Below, one piece after another: positions 1 through 8,004 of a stretch of DNA of 64,000 nucleotides. The notes beneath the pieces were generated by a model. It searched no databases. It saw nothing but the letters and a program-made list of their open reading frames with translations, and was not told the origin of the DNA. This DNA comes from Veillonellaceae bacterium (lineage in GTDB: Bacteria > Bacillota > Negativicutes > Veillonellales > Veillonellaceae): assembly GCA_900766245.1 (NCBI GenBank), contig CAAFUR010000012.1, positions 1 through 64,000 on the forward strand, written 5' to 3'. The position numbers and the translations under genes were made by a program. How positions within the stretch are numbered: the first letter of the stretch is position 1; every line of letters begins with the position of its first letter.

Positions 1-15
1 GGATCCCCAGTGAAC

Positions 16-150
16 CACTTTCATAGGAGCATAGCGACGCATGAAAGTGTGTGAATCGGGGAGTTCCTGGCGTAAGATTTTGAAGCCCGAAGGGCGCACA
101 AAATCCACAGTCAGGAACACATAGGAAGTTGCAAATGATGATGTACGAGG
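16..150. repeat. Structured dispersed repeat, copy 1 (two-hairpin element)
   Basis: Hairpin 1 pairs CACTTTCAT (16-24) with ATGAAAGTG (41-49) around a loop containing GGAGC and AGCGACGC. Hairpin 2 is a nested stem: GTTCCTGGC (63-71) with GTCAGGAAC (110-118), GATTTTG (76-82) with CAAAATC (99-105), and GCCC (85-88) with GGGC (92-95). A tail at 119-150 recurs after copy 3. Stems vary between copies with pairing kept. The transcribed strand is unknown. Confidence 0.7.
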
Positions 151-223
151 AGAGCCGTTTCCAGCCAGATTGATCAAGTAGCAACTATGGTATACCTAAT
201 AAGGCCTGGGATAAGCAGGGCTC

Positions 224-326
224 ATGATTTAAAGGAGCAAAGCGACGCATAAATCATAGAGCATCGCTTAGTTCCTGACGTAAGGTTTTAAAGCCCGAAG
301 GGCGAATAAAACCCACAGCCAGGAAC
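224..326. repeat. Structured dispersed repeat, copy 2
   Basis: Same architecture as copy 1. Hairpin 1 is ATGATTTA (224-231) with TAAATCAT (250-257), a different sequence from copy 1 but still paired, with the conserved AGCGACGC loop. In hairpin 2 the inner stem is GGTTTTA (284-290) with TAAAACC (307-313), changed at two base pairs relative to copies 1 and 3 with both pairs restored. The GCCC-GAA-GGGC tip (293-303) is unchanged. One outer-stem position (A opposite C) does not pair. The common 3' tail is missing. Confidence 0.7.
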
Positions 327-396
327 AAAGCAGGAAAAGAAAAATATAAAAAGGTAAAAAAGAAGAAGCGACGCATAAATCATAGAGCATCGCTTA

Positions 397-484
397 GTTC
401 CTGGCGTAAGATTTTGAAGCCCAAAGGGCGCACAAAATCCACAGCCAGGAACACATAGGAAGTAGCAAATGATGATGTACGAGG
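397..484. repeat. Structured dispersed repeat, copy 3 (left hairpin incomplete)
   Basis: The outer stem GTTCCTGGC (397-405) with GCCAGGAAC (444-452) is perfect. The inner stem GATTTTG (410-416) pairs with CAAAATC (433-439) and the tip is GCCC-AAA-GGGC. The loop and right arm of hairpin 1 survive upstream (about 367-382), but the left arm is replaced by A-rich sequence. The tail at 453-484 is nearly identical to 119-150. Confidence 0.7.
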
Positions 485-544
485 CAAGCCCTTTCCAGCC
501 AATATAGAACAACATATGTGAAATAATGAAGATAATTTTACATA

Positions 545-573
545 ATGACAAATCAATCGTAACCTTGTATACT
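545..573 (+). promoter_or_regulatory. Promoter for the ClC channel gene
   Basis: ATGACA (545-550) and TATACT (568-573) are 17 bp apart, and the start codon is 33 bp downstream, behind an AAGGTG ribosome site. It is a good sigma-A type match. Confidence 0.6.
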
Positions 574-605
574 ATATCTATTATTAAGGTAACTAAGGTG
601 ATAAT

Positions 606-2159
606 ATGATACATACTACACGTAATAATATTTTCAAAAAACCTAAAATAGAATTTTTTAATACCTTTGATCGTGAGGAATTTCTCCTATTAATTGTAAA
701 AGGTATAGTCATAGGAATTGCAGCCGGCATAATTGGTTCCGCTTTCAGATATATCATTCACTGGGGCAATGAATATCGCCACGAATTTATGGCGACGGCA
801 ACGATGGAACAAATCGTGATTTGGGCGATGATTATGATGGTTCTTGGCTGGGGTTGTCACTTATTACTCAAGTGGGCACCCTTGTCTGGAGGTTCAGGAA
901 TACCTCAAATTGAAGGAGAAATGAAGGGGATTTTTAATATGAATCCTTTCCCTACGTTGGTATCTAAATTTTTTGGTGGTGCTTTTACAGGTATCGTAGG
1001 ATTTTCTGTTGGGCGCGAAGGGCCTTCTGTGCAATTAGGTGGAGCTACAGGAAAACTCTTGTCGAATTGGTTTGGCAGCTCGTTACGTGAGGAGCGGATT
1101 TTAACATCTGCAGGGGCGGCAGCTGGTTTGACTGCTGCCTTCAGTGCACCAGTATCAGGAGCTATCTTTGTATTTGAAGAAGTGCATAAAAGTTTTTATC
1201 CTAAGCTTGTGATTCCTACATTTTCTGCTACCATATCATCTAACTTAATTACGTCTTTAGTATTTGGATTAACACCGTCATTGGGATTTTCTGTTATGGA
1301 AAGTATTCCTATTGAGTATTTCACAACACTTTTTATATTAGGAGTTGCTGTGGGATGCTTTGGAGTTATTTTCAATCGTATGATTGTAGGAGTGAAGGGA
1401 ATATACGATAGACTACCCATATCTAGAGGGTGGAAAATTTCTTTAACATTTCTTGGGGTAACTCTATTGGGCATAGATTCACAAATGCTGCTAGGTGGTG
1501 GTAATGATGTAGTGACCATGATGGTTGCTCATCAACAGACATTACAAGTATTGCTATACATTGTGATAGGTAAAATTGTGTTAACTTCTATTTGTTATGG
1601 TAATGGTGCACAAGGTGGTATATTTCTACCGATGGTTGTAATTGGATCAGCAGTGGGGGCATTGATGCATAGTATATTAGTAGAATTACACATGCTACCG
1701 AATGCCTTTGGAAGTAGTTTTATCATTTGTGGTATGGCAGGTATGTTAGCAGCCTCTATGCGAACTCCATTGTTAGCTATATTGTTGGTACTAGAAATGA
1801 CAAATAGCTTTCACAGTATTTACCAAGTAGGTACTGTAGCCATTATTGCTTATTTAACGGCTGAATTTATGAAAGAATTACCAATTTATGATAATTTATT
1901 ACTTCGTATGAGCCAAGGCATTGTAGGAGCAGAAGAAGAGCAAACATTTTTCCAAACTCGTCTATCAGTCGTTTGCCCCTATGTAGAAACGATGCTGAAA
2001 GATATTGATATGCCAAGAGGATCTATGATTGTCAGCATTGATCGAGGAGGACAACCGATTGTACCAGTGGCCACAACAGTATTACAGTGTGGAGACGAAC
2101 TATATGTGTCCTGTACAAAAGGTCAGTTAAAAGAAGTAAAAGAATTTTTTGGTCTTTAA
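606..2159 (+). CDS. clcA: ClC family chloride channel/antiporter with C-terminal TrkA-C domain
   Basis: A 517-residue membrane protein of the ClC family, which moves chloride (often exchanged for protons) across the cytoplasmic membrane. The family signatures are in order: GSGIPQ at 96-101, GREGPSVQLG at 136-145 with the gating glutamate at 138, and GGIFLP at 337-342. About ten hydrophobic segments span residues 25-430. Residues from about 440 to the end look like a soluble TrkA-C/RCK-C domain, a usual ligand-binding appendage. The start has AAGGTG upstream and its own promoter. No fluoride-type signature is visible, so chloride is the best guess. The gene stands alone. Confidence 0.9.
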   Translation: MIHTTRNNIFKKPKIEFFNTFDREEFLLLIVKGIVIGIAAGIIGSAFRYIIHWGNEYRHEFMATATMEQIVIWAMIMMVLGWGCHLLLKWAPLSGGSGIPQIEGEMKGIFNMNPFPTLVSKFFGGAFTGIVGFSVGREGPSVQLGGATGKLLSNWFGSSLREERILTSAGAAAGLTAAFSAPVSGAIFVFEEVHKSFYPKLVIPTFSATISSNLITSLVFGLTPSLGFSVMESIPIEYFTTLFILGVAVGCFGVIFNRMIVGVKGIYDRLPISRGWKISLTFLGVTLLGIDSQMLLGGGNDVVTMMVAHQQTLQVLLYIVIGKIVLTSICYGNGAQGGIFLPMVVIGSAVGALMHSILVELHMLPNAFGSSFIICGMAGMLAASMRTPLLAILLVLEMTNSFHSIYQVGTVAIIAYLTAEFMKELPIYDNLLLRMSQGIVGAEEEQTFFQTRLSVVCPYVETMLKDIDMPRGSMIVSIDRGGQPIVPVATTVLQCGDELYVSCTKGQLKEVKEFFGL

Positions 2160-2378
2160 CATTTCTTATGGAGTTACGATAGGAGATATGCTACTATACA
2201 TATAGGTACTAGTTGGAGTATTAAAACTTTGAAAGATGGCACATAATTAGTTACTATACTGTATTAGAAGCTATCTGAGAAACGTTTTCTAGTATGTTGG
2301 TTCCAGCCTATTAAGAGTAATAGACTGGCTGATGATTTTATATTAAATAGCATGTACTACAAAGAAAGGACCATACAT

Positions 2379-2954
2379 ATGGCAATGATGGAATTTACAG
2401 ACCGCCCCCTAACAGTAGCGGTGATTACAGTGTCTGATACAAGAACAAAAGAGACAGATAAAGGTGGGGCCCGAGTTGAAGAATTAGCTCGCGAGGCTGG
2501 ATTTGAGGTGGTATCTCGTCAAATTGTGACAGATACAATTGATGAGATTCAAGGAGCCATTCATCAGGCTTTCACTGGCAATTATGATGAAGAAGTTCTA
2601 GTTTTTGATACTTCCACAAATAATGCTGTACGAGCTTGGACTTATGTGAGTAATGTTAGTGGTGCAGATATTATTATTAGCACTGGAGGCACTGGTATTG
2701 CCAAACGTGATGTATCCATCGAAGCAGTGCAACCCTTATTGGATAAAGAAATTCCAGGGTTTGGCGAGTTATTTCGTTTTTTAAGCTACCGTGATGATAT
2801 TGGAACGAAAGCATTGGCATCTCGTGCTATTGGCGGGGTAAAAGATCATACGATTTTATTTGCTATTCCGGGATCAGTAGGGGCTGTTACACTAGCCATG
2901 AAAGAATTGATTTTACCAGAAGTTAAACACTTAAAGCGAGAATTAATTAAATAG
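2379..2954 (+). CDS. moaB: MoaB/Mog-type molybdenum cofactor biosynthesis protein
   Basis: About 191 residues. The start VAVITVSDTRT and the later block ISTGGTGIAKRDVSIEAV match the MoaB/Mog fold, which binds molybdopterin and adenylates it or helps insert molybdenum. The C-terminal ALASRAIGG and AIPGSVGAVTLAM segments also fit. I prefer the ATG at 2379 over an in-frame ATG at 2352 because AAAGAAAGGA lies eight bases before 2379. The middle (residues about 62-80) carries an unusual insertion compared with short MoaB proteins. No other molybdenum gene is nearby; a terminator follows directly. Confidence 0.85.
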   Translation: MAMMEFTDRPLTVAVITVSDTRTKETDKGGARVEELAREAGFEVVSRQIVTDTIDEIQGAIHQAFTGNYDEEVLVFDTSTNNAVRAWTYVSNVSGADIIISTGGTGIAKRDVSIEAVQPLLDKEIPGFGELFRFLSYRDDIGTKALASRAIGGVKDHTILFAIPGSVGAVTLAMKELILPEVKHLKRELIK

Positions 2955-2964
2955 TGGATTAACG

Positions 2965-3018
2965 ATAGCTATCTTTAGTAACTATGTATTATAGTAGTGC
3001 TAAGATAGCTATTTTTTT
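2965..3018 (+). terminator. Intrinsic terminator after moaB
   Basis: ATAGCTATCTT (2965-2975) pairs with AAGATAGCTAT (3002-3012) across a 26-base loop, followed by a run of T. Confidence 0.75.
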
Positions 3019-3168
3019 GCGCCCATAGATGTGATGTAAAGATAGTAAAGCAAAGCGGCAACAGGTAGAAGTCTTCTGAAAAATAGGCAATTATAACAAT
3101 AGAGATATCTAAAAGAATAGCATTACGTATTAAAAGTAAAAAATGTATATAGGCTTTTGTAATTTGTA

Positions 3169-3197
3169 TGCACAAGTGAATGGTAACGTGCTATAAT
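3169..3197 (+). promoter_or_regulatory. Promoter of the DUF47-pit operon
   Basis: TGCACA (3169-3174) and a consensus TATAAT (3192-3197) have 17-bp spacing, 40 bases before the preferred ATG. The TATAAT overlaps an upstream in-frame ATG at 3196, which argues against that ATG as the start. Confidence 0.55.
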
Positions 3198-3237
3198 GGA
3201 ATTATCTAAATTACATAGTAAGTTATTGGAGGAAGTA

Positions 3238-3870
3238 ATGGCTTTCAATTTAAAAGGAAAAGAAGAAAAGTTTTTCAGTATGCTCAATGACCATGCTGAG
3301 TTATGTCATGAGGCAGCACAATTGATGCAAGATGTGTTTGAAGGAGAAGTGGAGAAGCGAGAAGCTCTTCGCGAAATTGAACAAAAGGAACATGAGGCAG
3401 ATGAATTGGTAGCGGCTACTATGGACCGTTTGCGTAAAACATTTATTACGCCAATGGATCGTGAAGACATTCAACTTTTGATTGATCAATTAGATAACAC
3501 GATTGATAATATTAAAGAAATTATGGATAAAATGGTAATGTATCAAGTGCAAAGCGAACCAACTGCAGGAGCAATCCGTATGGCAGAAATCGTAGCTAAA
3601 TGTTGCAAACACATTAAAAAATCTATTTCTTATATGGGGAGTTTAAAAAAGAACTATCTGAAAGTAGAAGGTCGTGCGTTAGAGGTGTTGCGTTTAGAAG
3701 CAGAGGCAGATGATATTTATCATGTGGAAATGGCGAAACTTTTTACAGAGTGCAGTGACCCTATTGAAATCATTAAGTGGAAGGAAATTCTTAGCTCCAT
3801 GGAAGACGTTATTGATGGATCTGAGACTTTGGTAGGAACATTCCGCCGGGTAGTATTAAAGTATGCTTGA
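3238..3870 (+). CDS. DUF47 (PhoU-like) phosphate transport accessory protein
   Basis: A 210-residue, all-helical protein of the DUF47/PhoU-like family, often paired with Pit transporters. Charged heptad-like helices run throughout, and EQKEHEADELVAAT followed by FITPMDREDIQLLIDQLDNTIDNI is the diagnostic segment. These proteins are thought to bind metal clusters and modulate phosphate uptake. The start at 3238 has TTGGAGG eight bases upstream; the longer in-frame start at 3196 overlaps the promoter. It overlaps the next gene by eight bases, which implies translational coupling with pit. Confidence 0.85.
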   Translation: MAFNLKGKEEKFFSMLNDHAELCHEAAQLMQDVFEGEVEKREALREIEQKEHEADELVAATMDRLRKTFITPMDREDIQLLIDQLDNTIDNIKEIMDKMVMYQVQSEPTAGAIRMAEIVAKCCKHIKKSISYMGSLKKNYLKVEGRALEVLRLEAEADDIYHVEMAKLFTECSDPIEIIKWKEILSSMEDVIDGSETLVGTFRRVVLKYA

Positions 3871-4861
3871 TGGTTGGGTGATATGGGCCGTCGTTTTGCT
3901 CGCATTGGCCTTTGACTATATAAATGGATTCCATGATACTGCTAATGCAATTGCCACATCAGTATCTACTCGAGCCATAGCGCCAAAGACGGCTGTTATG
4001 ATGGCAGCCACGTTAAACTTTTTGGGAGCTATGGTGAGTACGGGCGTTGCTAAAACGATTGGTGGAGATATTGTTACAGCCCCAGAGATGATTAACGGAG
4101 AAATTATTGTTGCAGCTCTTGTAGGTGCTATTTTCTGGAACCTCTTAACTTGGTGGTATGGGATTCCAAGCTCTTCTTCCCATGCCTTAATTGGTGGTAT
4201 CATTGGTGCTGTGTTGATTTCTGTAGGCCCTGAAGCTCTGCAAGCTGGTGGGATTGGTAAGATTTTTATTTCTTTGGTAGCATCTCCTATTCTAGCGCTA
4301 GTATTGGGCTATATTGTTATGAAAATACTGCTAATCCTATTTGGACGATTTTCGCCAATTATCTTAAATGATCGATTTCGGAATATGCAATTAGTATCTG
4401 CGGCCTTAATGTCGTTTTCGCATGGATCTAATGATGCACAAAAAGCGATGGGCATAATTACGTTAACCTTAGTAGCTAGTGGACATTTACAAACCTTAGA
4501 TGTACCTATTTGGGTTAAAATTGCCTGTGCTACAGCAATGGCATTAGGTACAGCAGCAGGTGGTTGGAAAATTATTGCTACTGTAGGTAGTAAAATTTTT
4601 AAATTAGAAAGTATTAATGGATTTGCAGCTGATTTGAACTCTGCTATTACTATTTTTACAGCTACATTATTGCATTTACCAGTATCTACTACACATGTTG
4701 TGAGTGGATCTATTATGGGGGTAGGTACAGCCATGCGTGTAAGAGCGGTTAACTGGAGCACTGCAAGGTCTATGGTATTTGCTTGGTTTATTACGATACC
4801 ATTATCTGCAGGTGTATCTGCACTAGCTTATGTGATTATTGATACATTAGCACATATATAA
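3863..4861 (+). CDS. pit: Low-affinity inorganic phosphate transporter, Pit family
   Basis: A 332-residue polytopic membrane protein of the PiT family that imports phosphate, usually as a metal-phosphate complex with protons. The two inverted signature repeats are visible: GFHDTANAIATS near residue 20 and SFSHGSNDAQKAMG near residue 190, each with the family's conserved Asp. Its length is normal for bacterial Pit. It overlaps the DUF47 gene by eight bases and the pair is closed by a terminator, so they form a two-gene operon. Confidence 0.93.
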   Translation: MLDGWVIWAVVLLALAFDYINGFHDTANAIATSVSTRAIAPKTAVMMAATLNFLGAMVSTGVAKTIGGDIVTAPEMINGEIIVAALVGAIFWNLLTWWYGIPSSSSHALIGGIIGAVLISVGPEALQAGGIGKIFISLVASPILALVLGYIVMKILLILFGRFSPIILNDRFRNMQLVSAALMSFSHGSNDAQKAMGIITLTLVASGHLQTLDVPIWVKIACATAMALGTAAGGWKIIATVGSKIFKLESINGFAADLNSAITIFTATLLHLPVSTTHVVSGSIMGVGTAMRVRAVNWSTARSMVFAWFITIPLSAGVSALAYVIIDTLAHI

Positions 4862-4928
4862 AAAATGAAGAAGTTGTGAAGAAATAGGTTGCAACATTCT
4901 CAATAATTTCTTATAATAGAAACAAGAG

Positions 4929-4962
4929 ATGCTCGAACGCTTTTGCACTCGAGCATTTTTTT
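4929..4962 (+). terminator. Intrinsic terminator after pit
   Basis: ATGCTCGA (4929-4936) pairs perfectly with TCGAGCAT (4949-4956), followed by six or more T. Confidence 0.85.
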
Positions 4963-4970
4963 GCAAGCTT

Positions 4971-4995
4971 AAAGTATACCTAAGTAGTGTACTTT
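4971..4995 (+). promoter_or_regulatory. Candidate operator dyad upstream of the Rrf2-cyd operon
   Basis: AAAGTATAC (4971-4979) and GTGTACTTT (4987-4995) are inverted arms with one mismatch around a 7-base spacer, giving a 25-bp dyad, a size typical of Rrf2/IscR sites. It lies about 50 bases before the Rrf2 gene. Autoregulation is an inference. Confidence 0.4.
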
Positions 4996-5046
4996 TGATG
5001 ACGGATAGAGTTTTATGAAGGATAGATAACAAAAGAGGAGGACTCA

Positions 5047-5490
5047 TTGAAATTTAATCAAGCGACAGACTATGCATTTCGTATTCTTTTATATATGTCT
5101 ACATTACCTTTTGGTACTCGTAAGGTAGGCTCAGAGTTAGCGCGTACTAGCAAGATTCCTGAACGATTTCTACTAAAAATTATGAGATATTTAGTGAATG
5201 CAAAATTATTGCACTCTTACCGAGGCGTAGATGGTGGATTTACATTGGCCAAAAAGCCTAAAGATATTAGTTTGTATGATGTGGTAACAGCGGTAGAAGG
5301 AGACACATATTTACAACATTGTTTATATGACTCTGAAAGTTGCTCTCGTGGCTGCCATGGTCAATGCGCCGTACAAGAGGCAGTTGGTAAAATTCAAGCT
5401 GTACTAATACAAGAGTTAAAAAATGTTGATTTCGAAACGTTAGCAAAACGTGAGCGTTCGATTCAAATATCATTGCACCATGTGGTATAA
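5047..5490 (+). CDS. Rrf2-family transcriptional regulator, cysteine-containing
   Basis: A 147-residue protein beginning MKFNQATDYAFRILLYMST from a TTG codon, with GAGGAGG just upstream. The N-terminal winged helix and the helix SYRGVDGGFTLAKKPKDISLYDVV are typical of Rrf2 proteins. A Cys-rich stretch at about residues 97-110 (HC, ESC, RGC, GQC) could hold an Fe-S cluster or sense redox state, as in IscR/NsrR relatives. It sits 27 bases before cydA in the same orientation, so it probably controls cytochrome bd expression in response to oxygen or redox changes. The ligand is not determined by the sequence. Confidence 0.85.
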   Translation: MKFNQATDYAFRILLYMSTLPFGTRKVGSELARTSKIPERFLLKIMRYLVNAKLLHSYRGVDGGFTLAKKPKDISLYDVVTAVEGDTYLQHCLYDSESCSRGCHGQCAVQEAVGKIQAVLIQELKNVDFETLAKRERSIQISLHHVV

Positions 5491-5517
5491 ATTGTATTCA
5501 AGTGAGGAGGAATTAAC

Positions 5518-6903
5518 ATGATGGATGCAGTCTTGTTAGCTCGTTTTCAATTTGCATTGACAACGATCTATCATTGGCTCTTCGTTCCGTTTACGCTAGG
5601 TATGACAGTATTAGTAGCAATACTAGAAATTACTTATGTGCGTACGAAAAACGAAGTGTACAAAAAAATGGCAAAGTTTTGGGGAAAATTATTCTTAATT
5701 AACTTTGCAATGGGTGTTGTAACAGGTATCGTTCAAGAGTTCCATTTTGGAATGAACTGGGCGGAATACTCTCGCTTCATGGGAGATATCTTCGGAGCTC
5801 CTTTGGCGTTAGAAGCCTTAACAGCCTTTTTCTTAGAGTCCACTTTTATGGGGGCTTGGATTTTTGGTTGGGATAAATTATCCCCTAAAGCACATGCATT
5901 TGTAGCAGTGTTGGTAGCTATCGGAAGTAACTTATCCGCATTCTGGATTTTAGTAGCGAACTCATTTATGCAACATCCAGTTGGATATGCACTTCGTAAT
6001 GGCCGTGCAGAAATGGATTCCTTTGCGGCTATCCTACAAAATGGGTATTTACCAGGTCAATATTTGCACATCTTTACAGATGGTATCTTAACAGCAGGTG
6101 TTATCATTGCTTCTGTTAGTGCATGGCATTTATTGAAGAATAATCACGTAGATTTTTACTCTAAATCTATTAGGTTTGGTTTAGGTGCAGCAGTAATTGG
6201 TGGTTTATTAGTTAGTGGCGCAGGTCACTTCCAAGGCCAAACAGTAGCCAAATTACAACCAATGAAAGTAGCTGCTTTTGAAGCATTGTGGGAAACACAT
6301 GATCCAGCTCCATTTGCTATCGTTGCTGGCATTGACCAAGATGGCAAAAAGAACAATTTTGAAATTGGTGTACCAGGGGCGCTATCCTTTGTAGTTCATG
6401 ATTCTTTCAAAGGCGAAGTAAAAGGTATCAATGACCTTCAAAAAGAAGCAGAACTAAAACACGGTGCAGGCGATTATGTGCCACATGTAACATCTATGTT
6501 CTGGTCTTTCCGTGTGATGATTTTAGCAGGTATCTTGATGCTTGTTACATCTATCGTAGGTTACTACTTGCATATGAAAGGCAAATTGCTTAATAACAAA
6601 GCAGCCTTAAAAGCGATTTATCATATGTTAGCCCTTCCATTCATTGCGAACTCCACAGGCTGGTATGTAGCAGAAGCGGGTCGTCAACCTTGGCTTGTAT
6701 ATGGCTTACAAAAAACGGCGGATGGTGCATCTAAAGTGGTAACAGCCCCAGAAATCTGGACAACAATTATCGGTTTTACAGCTGTATACGTAGTCATGGC
6801 AATTGCCGCAATCTACTTGGCAGTAAAACATATTCAAGCGGGGCCAGCGGGTAACCCAGCTCATGATGTGGTTGAACAAGAGGAGGCTACATTATGGAAA
6901 TAA
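5518..6903 (+). CDS. cydA: Cytochrome bd quinol oxidase subunit I
   Basis: A 461-residue membrane protein, the haem-bearing, quinol-oxidising subunit of cytochrome bd, which reduces oxygen to water with high affinity. RFQFALTTIYHWLFVPFTLG places the expected haem ligand at His19. GYLPGQYLHIFTDG supplies the second conserved His. GWYVAEAGRQPWLVYG is the family's C-terminal signature. The Q-loop is short, as in Firmicute enzymes. GAGGAGG precedes the start. It overlaps cydB by ten bases. In an anaerobe this enzyme most likely serves oxygen scavenging and tolerance. Confidence 0.96.
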   Translation: MMDAVLLARFQFALTTIYHWLFVPFTLGMTVLVAILEITYVRTKNEVYKKMAKFWGKLFLINFAMGVVTGIVQEFHFGMNWAEYSRFMGDIFGAPLALEALTAFFLESTFMGAWIFGWDKLSPKAHAFVAVLVAIGSNLSAFWILVANSFMQHPVGYALRNGRAEMDSFAAILQNGYLPGQYLHIFTDGILTAGVIIASVSAWHLLKNNHVDFYSKSIRFGLGAAVIGGLLVSGAGHFQGQTVAKLQPMKVAAFEALWETHDPAPFAIVAGIDQDGKKNNFEIGVPGALSFVVHDSFKGEVKGINDLQKEAELKHGAGDYVPHVTSMFWSFRVMILAGILMLVTSIVGYYLHMKGKLLNNKAALKAIYHMLALPFIANSTGWYVAEAGRQPWLVYGLQKTADGASKVVTAPEIWTTIIGFTAVYVVMAIAAIYLAVKHIQAGPAGNPAHDVVEQEEATLWK

Positions 6904-7913
6904 TTACAAATAACTTAGAATTAATTTGGTTCATCTTAGTAGGTGTTTTATTTACGGGATTCTTTATTTTAGAAGGTCTTGACTATGGTGTAGGCATGTG
7001 GCTCCCATTCTTGGGTAAAACAGACCGTGAACGCCGCCAATTAATCAATACTATCGGTCCTGTATGGGACGGTAACCAAGTATGGATGCTCACCGCTGGT
7101 GGTGCTATGTTTGCATCCTTCCCACAAGTATATGCTACCTTATTCAGTGGTTTCTACTTGGCATTGTTCTTGATGTTAGCAGCGTTAATCGCTCGTGGGG
7201 TATCTTTTGACTTCCGCAGTAAAGATAAAAGCCCAACATGGCGTGCTGCTTTCGACTGGTGCATTTTCTTTGGATCTGCTATCCCAGCACTTCTTTGGGG
7301 TGTTACAGTAGGTAACTTGATCCAAGGTACACCTATCGATAAAGATATGAACTTTGTAGGTGGGTTCTTAGATTTATTGAGCGTATACACGATTCTTTGT
7401 GGCGTTGCCTTCGTGTGCGTATTCTTGTACCATGGTGCTTTATATGCATCCGTGAAAACAACAGGGGACATCTCTGAACGCGCTCGTGCAGCTGCATTAG
7501 TAGAAGGTGTGATTACAGCAGTAGGTGCGTTGGTATTGGTAGGAGCTACCTATGTATACACAGACCTATTCAACAGCACATTAGCTACCGTAGCATTTGC
7601 ATTAGCTATTCTTAGCTTCTTAGTATCTTGGGGCTTTACACGTGCTCGCCAAACAGGTAAAGGTTTCGTGTTCAGTGCATTGACAATTCTATTTGTAACC
7701 CTTGCGTACTTTGCAGGATTGTTCCCTCGTATCATGGTATCTAGCATTGATCCAGCGTACAGCTTAACAATCATGAATGCTGCATCCTCTACGTATACAT
7801 TAACATTGATGACAATCGTAGCGTGCATCTTCGTACCAATCGTATTGGCGTACCAAGCATGGGCATACTACTATTTCCGTCATCGTGTTACACAAGATGA
7901 CTTACACTATTAA
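6894..7913 (+). CDS. cydB: Cytochrome bd quinol oxidase subunit II
   Basis: A 339-residue polytopic subunit that pairs with CydA. FFILEGLDYGVGMWLPFLGK and GPVWDGNQVWMLTAGGAMFASFP are the standard CydB signatures, followed by eight or more hydrophobic helices. It begins inside the end of cydA, so translation is coupled. A hairpin between cydB and the exporter gene suggests that oxidase and exporter levels can be set separately by partial termination. Confidence 0.96.
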   Translation: MEIITNNLELIWFILVGVLFTGFFILEGLDYGVGMWLPFLGKTDRERRQLINTIGPVWDGNQVWMLTAGGAMFASFPQVYATLFSGFYLALFLMLAALIARGVSFDFRSKDKSPTWRAAFDWCIFFGSAIPALLWGVTVGNLIQGTPIDKDMNFVGGFLDLLSVYTILCGVAFVCVFLYHGALYASVKTTGDISERARAAALVEGVITAVGALVLVGATYVYTDLFNSTLATVAFALAILSFLVSWGFTRARQTGKGFVFSALTILFVTLAYFAGLFPRIMVSSIDPAYSLTIMNAASSTYTLTLMTIVACIFVPIVLAYQAWAYYYFRHRVTQDDLHY

Positions 7914-7927
7914 TCTATAGTGATTTT

Positions 7928-7955
7928 AAAAGGGGCGTGATTACACGTCCCTTTT
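7928..7955 (+). terminator. Terminator or attenuator between cydB and cydDC
   Basis: AAAAGGGGCGTG (7928-7939) pairs with CACGTCCCTTTT (7944-7955), with one G-T pair and a 4-base loop. Confidence 0.65.
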
Positions 7956-8004
7956 CTTGCATATGATAAGAATCGACTAACACGTATTCTGGAAAGGAGG
8001 TCCG

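Noticed and set aside
288..614. Leftward frame with two VPGCGF-type repeats upstream of clcA
   Set aside because: It reads through the structured repeats; the pattern is explained by the repeat copies, with no ribosome site.
4309..4761. Leftward 150-residue frame inside pit
   Set aside because: It is antisense to a clear Pit transporter; its composition is that of a shadow frame.
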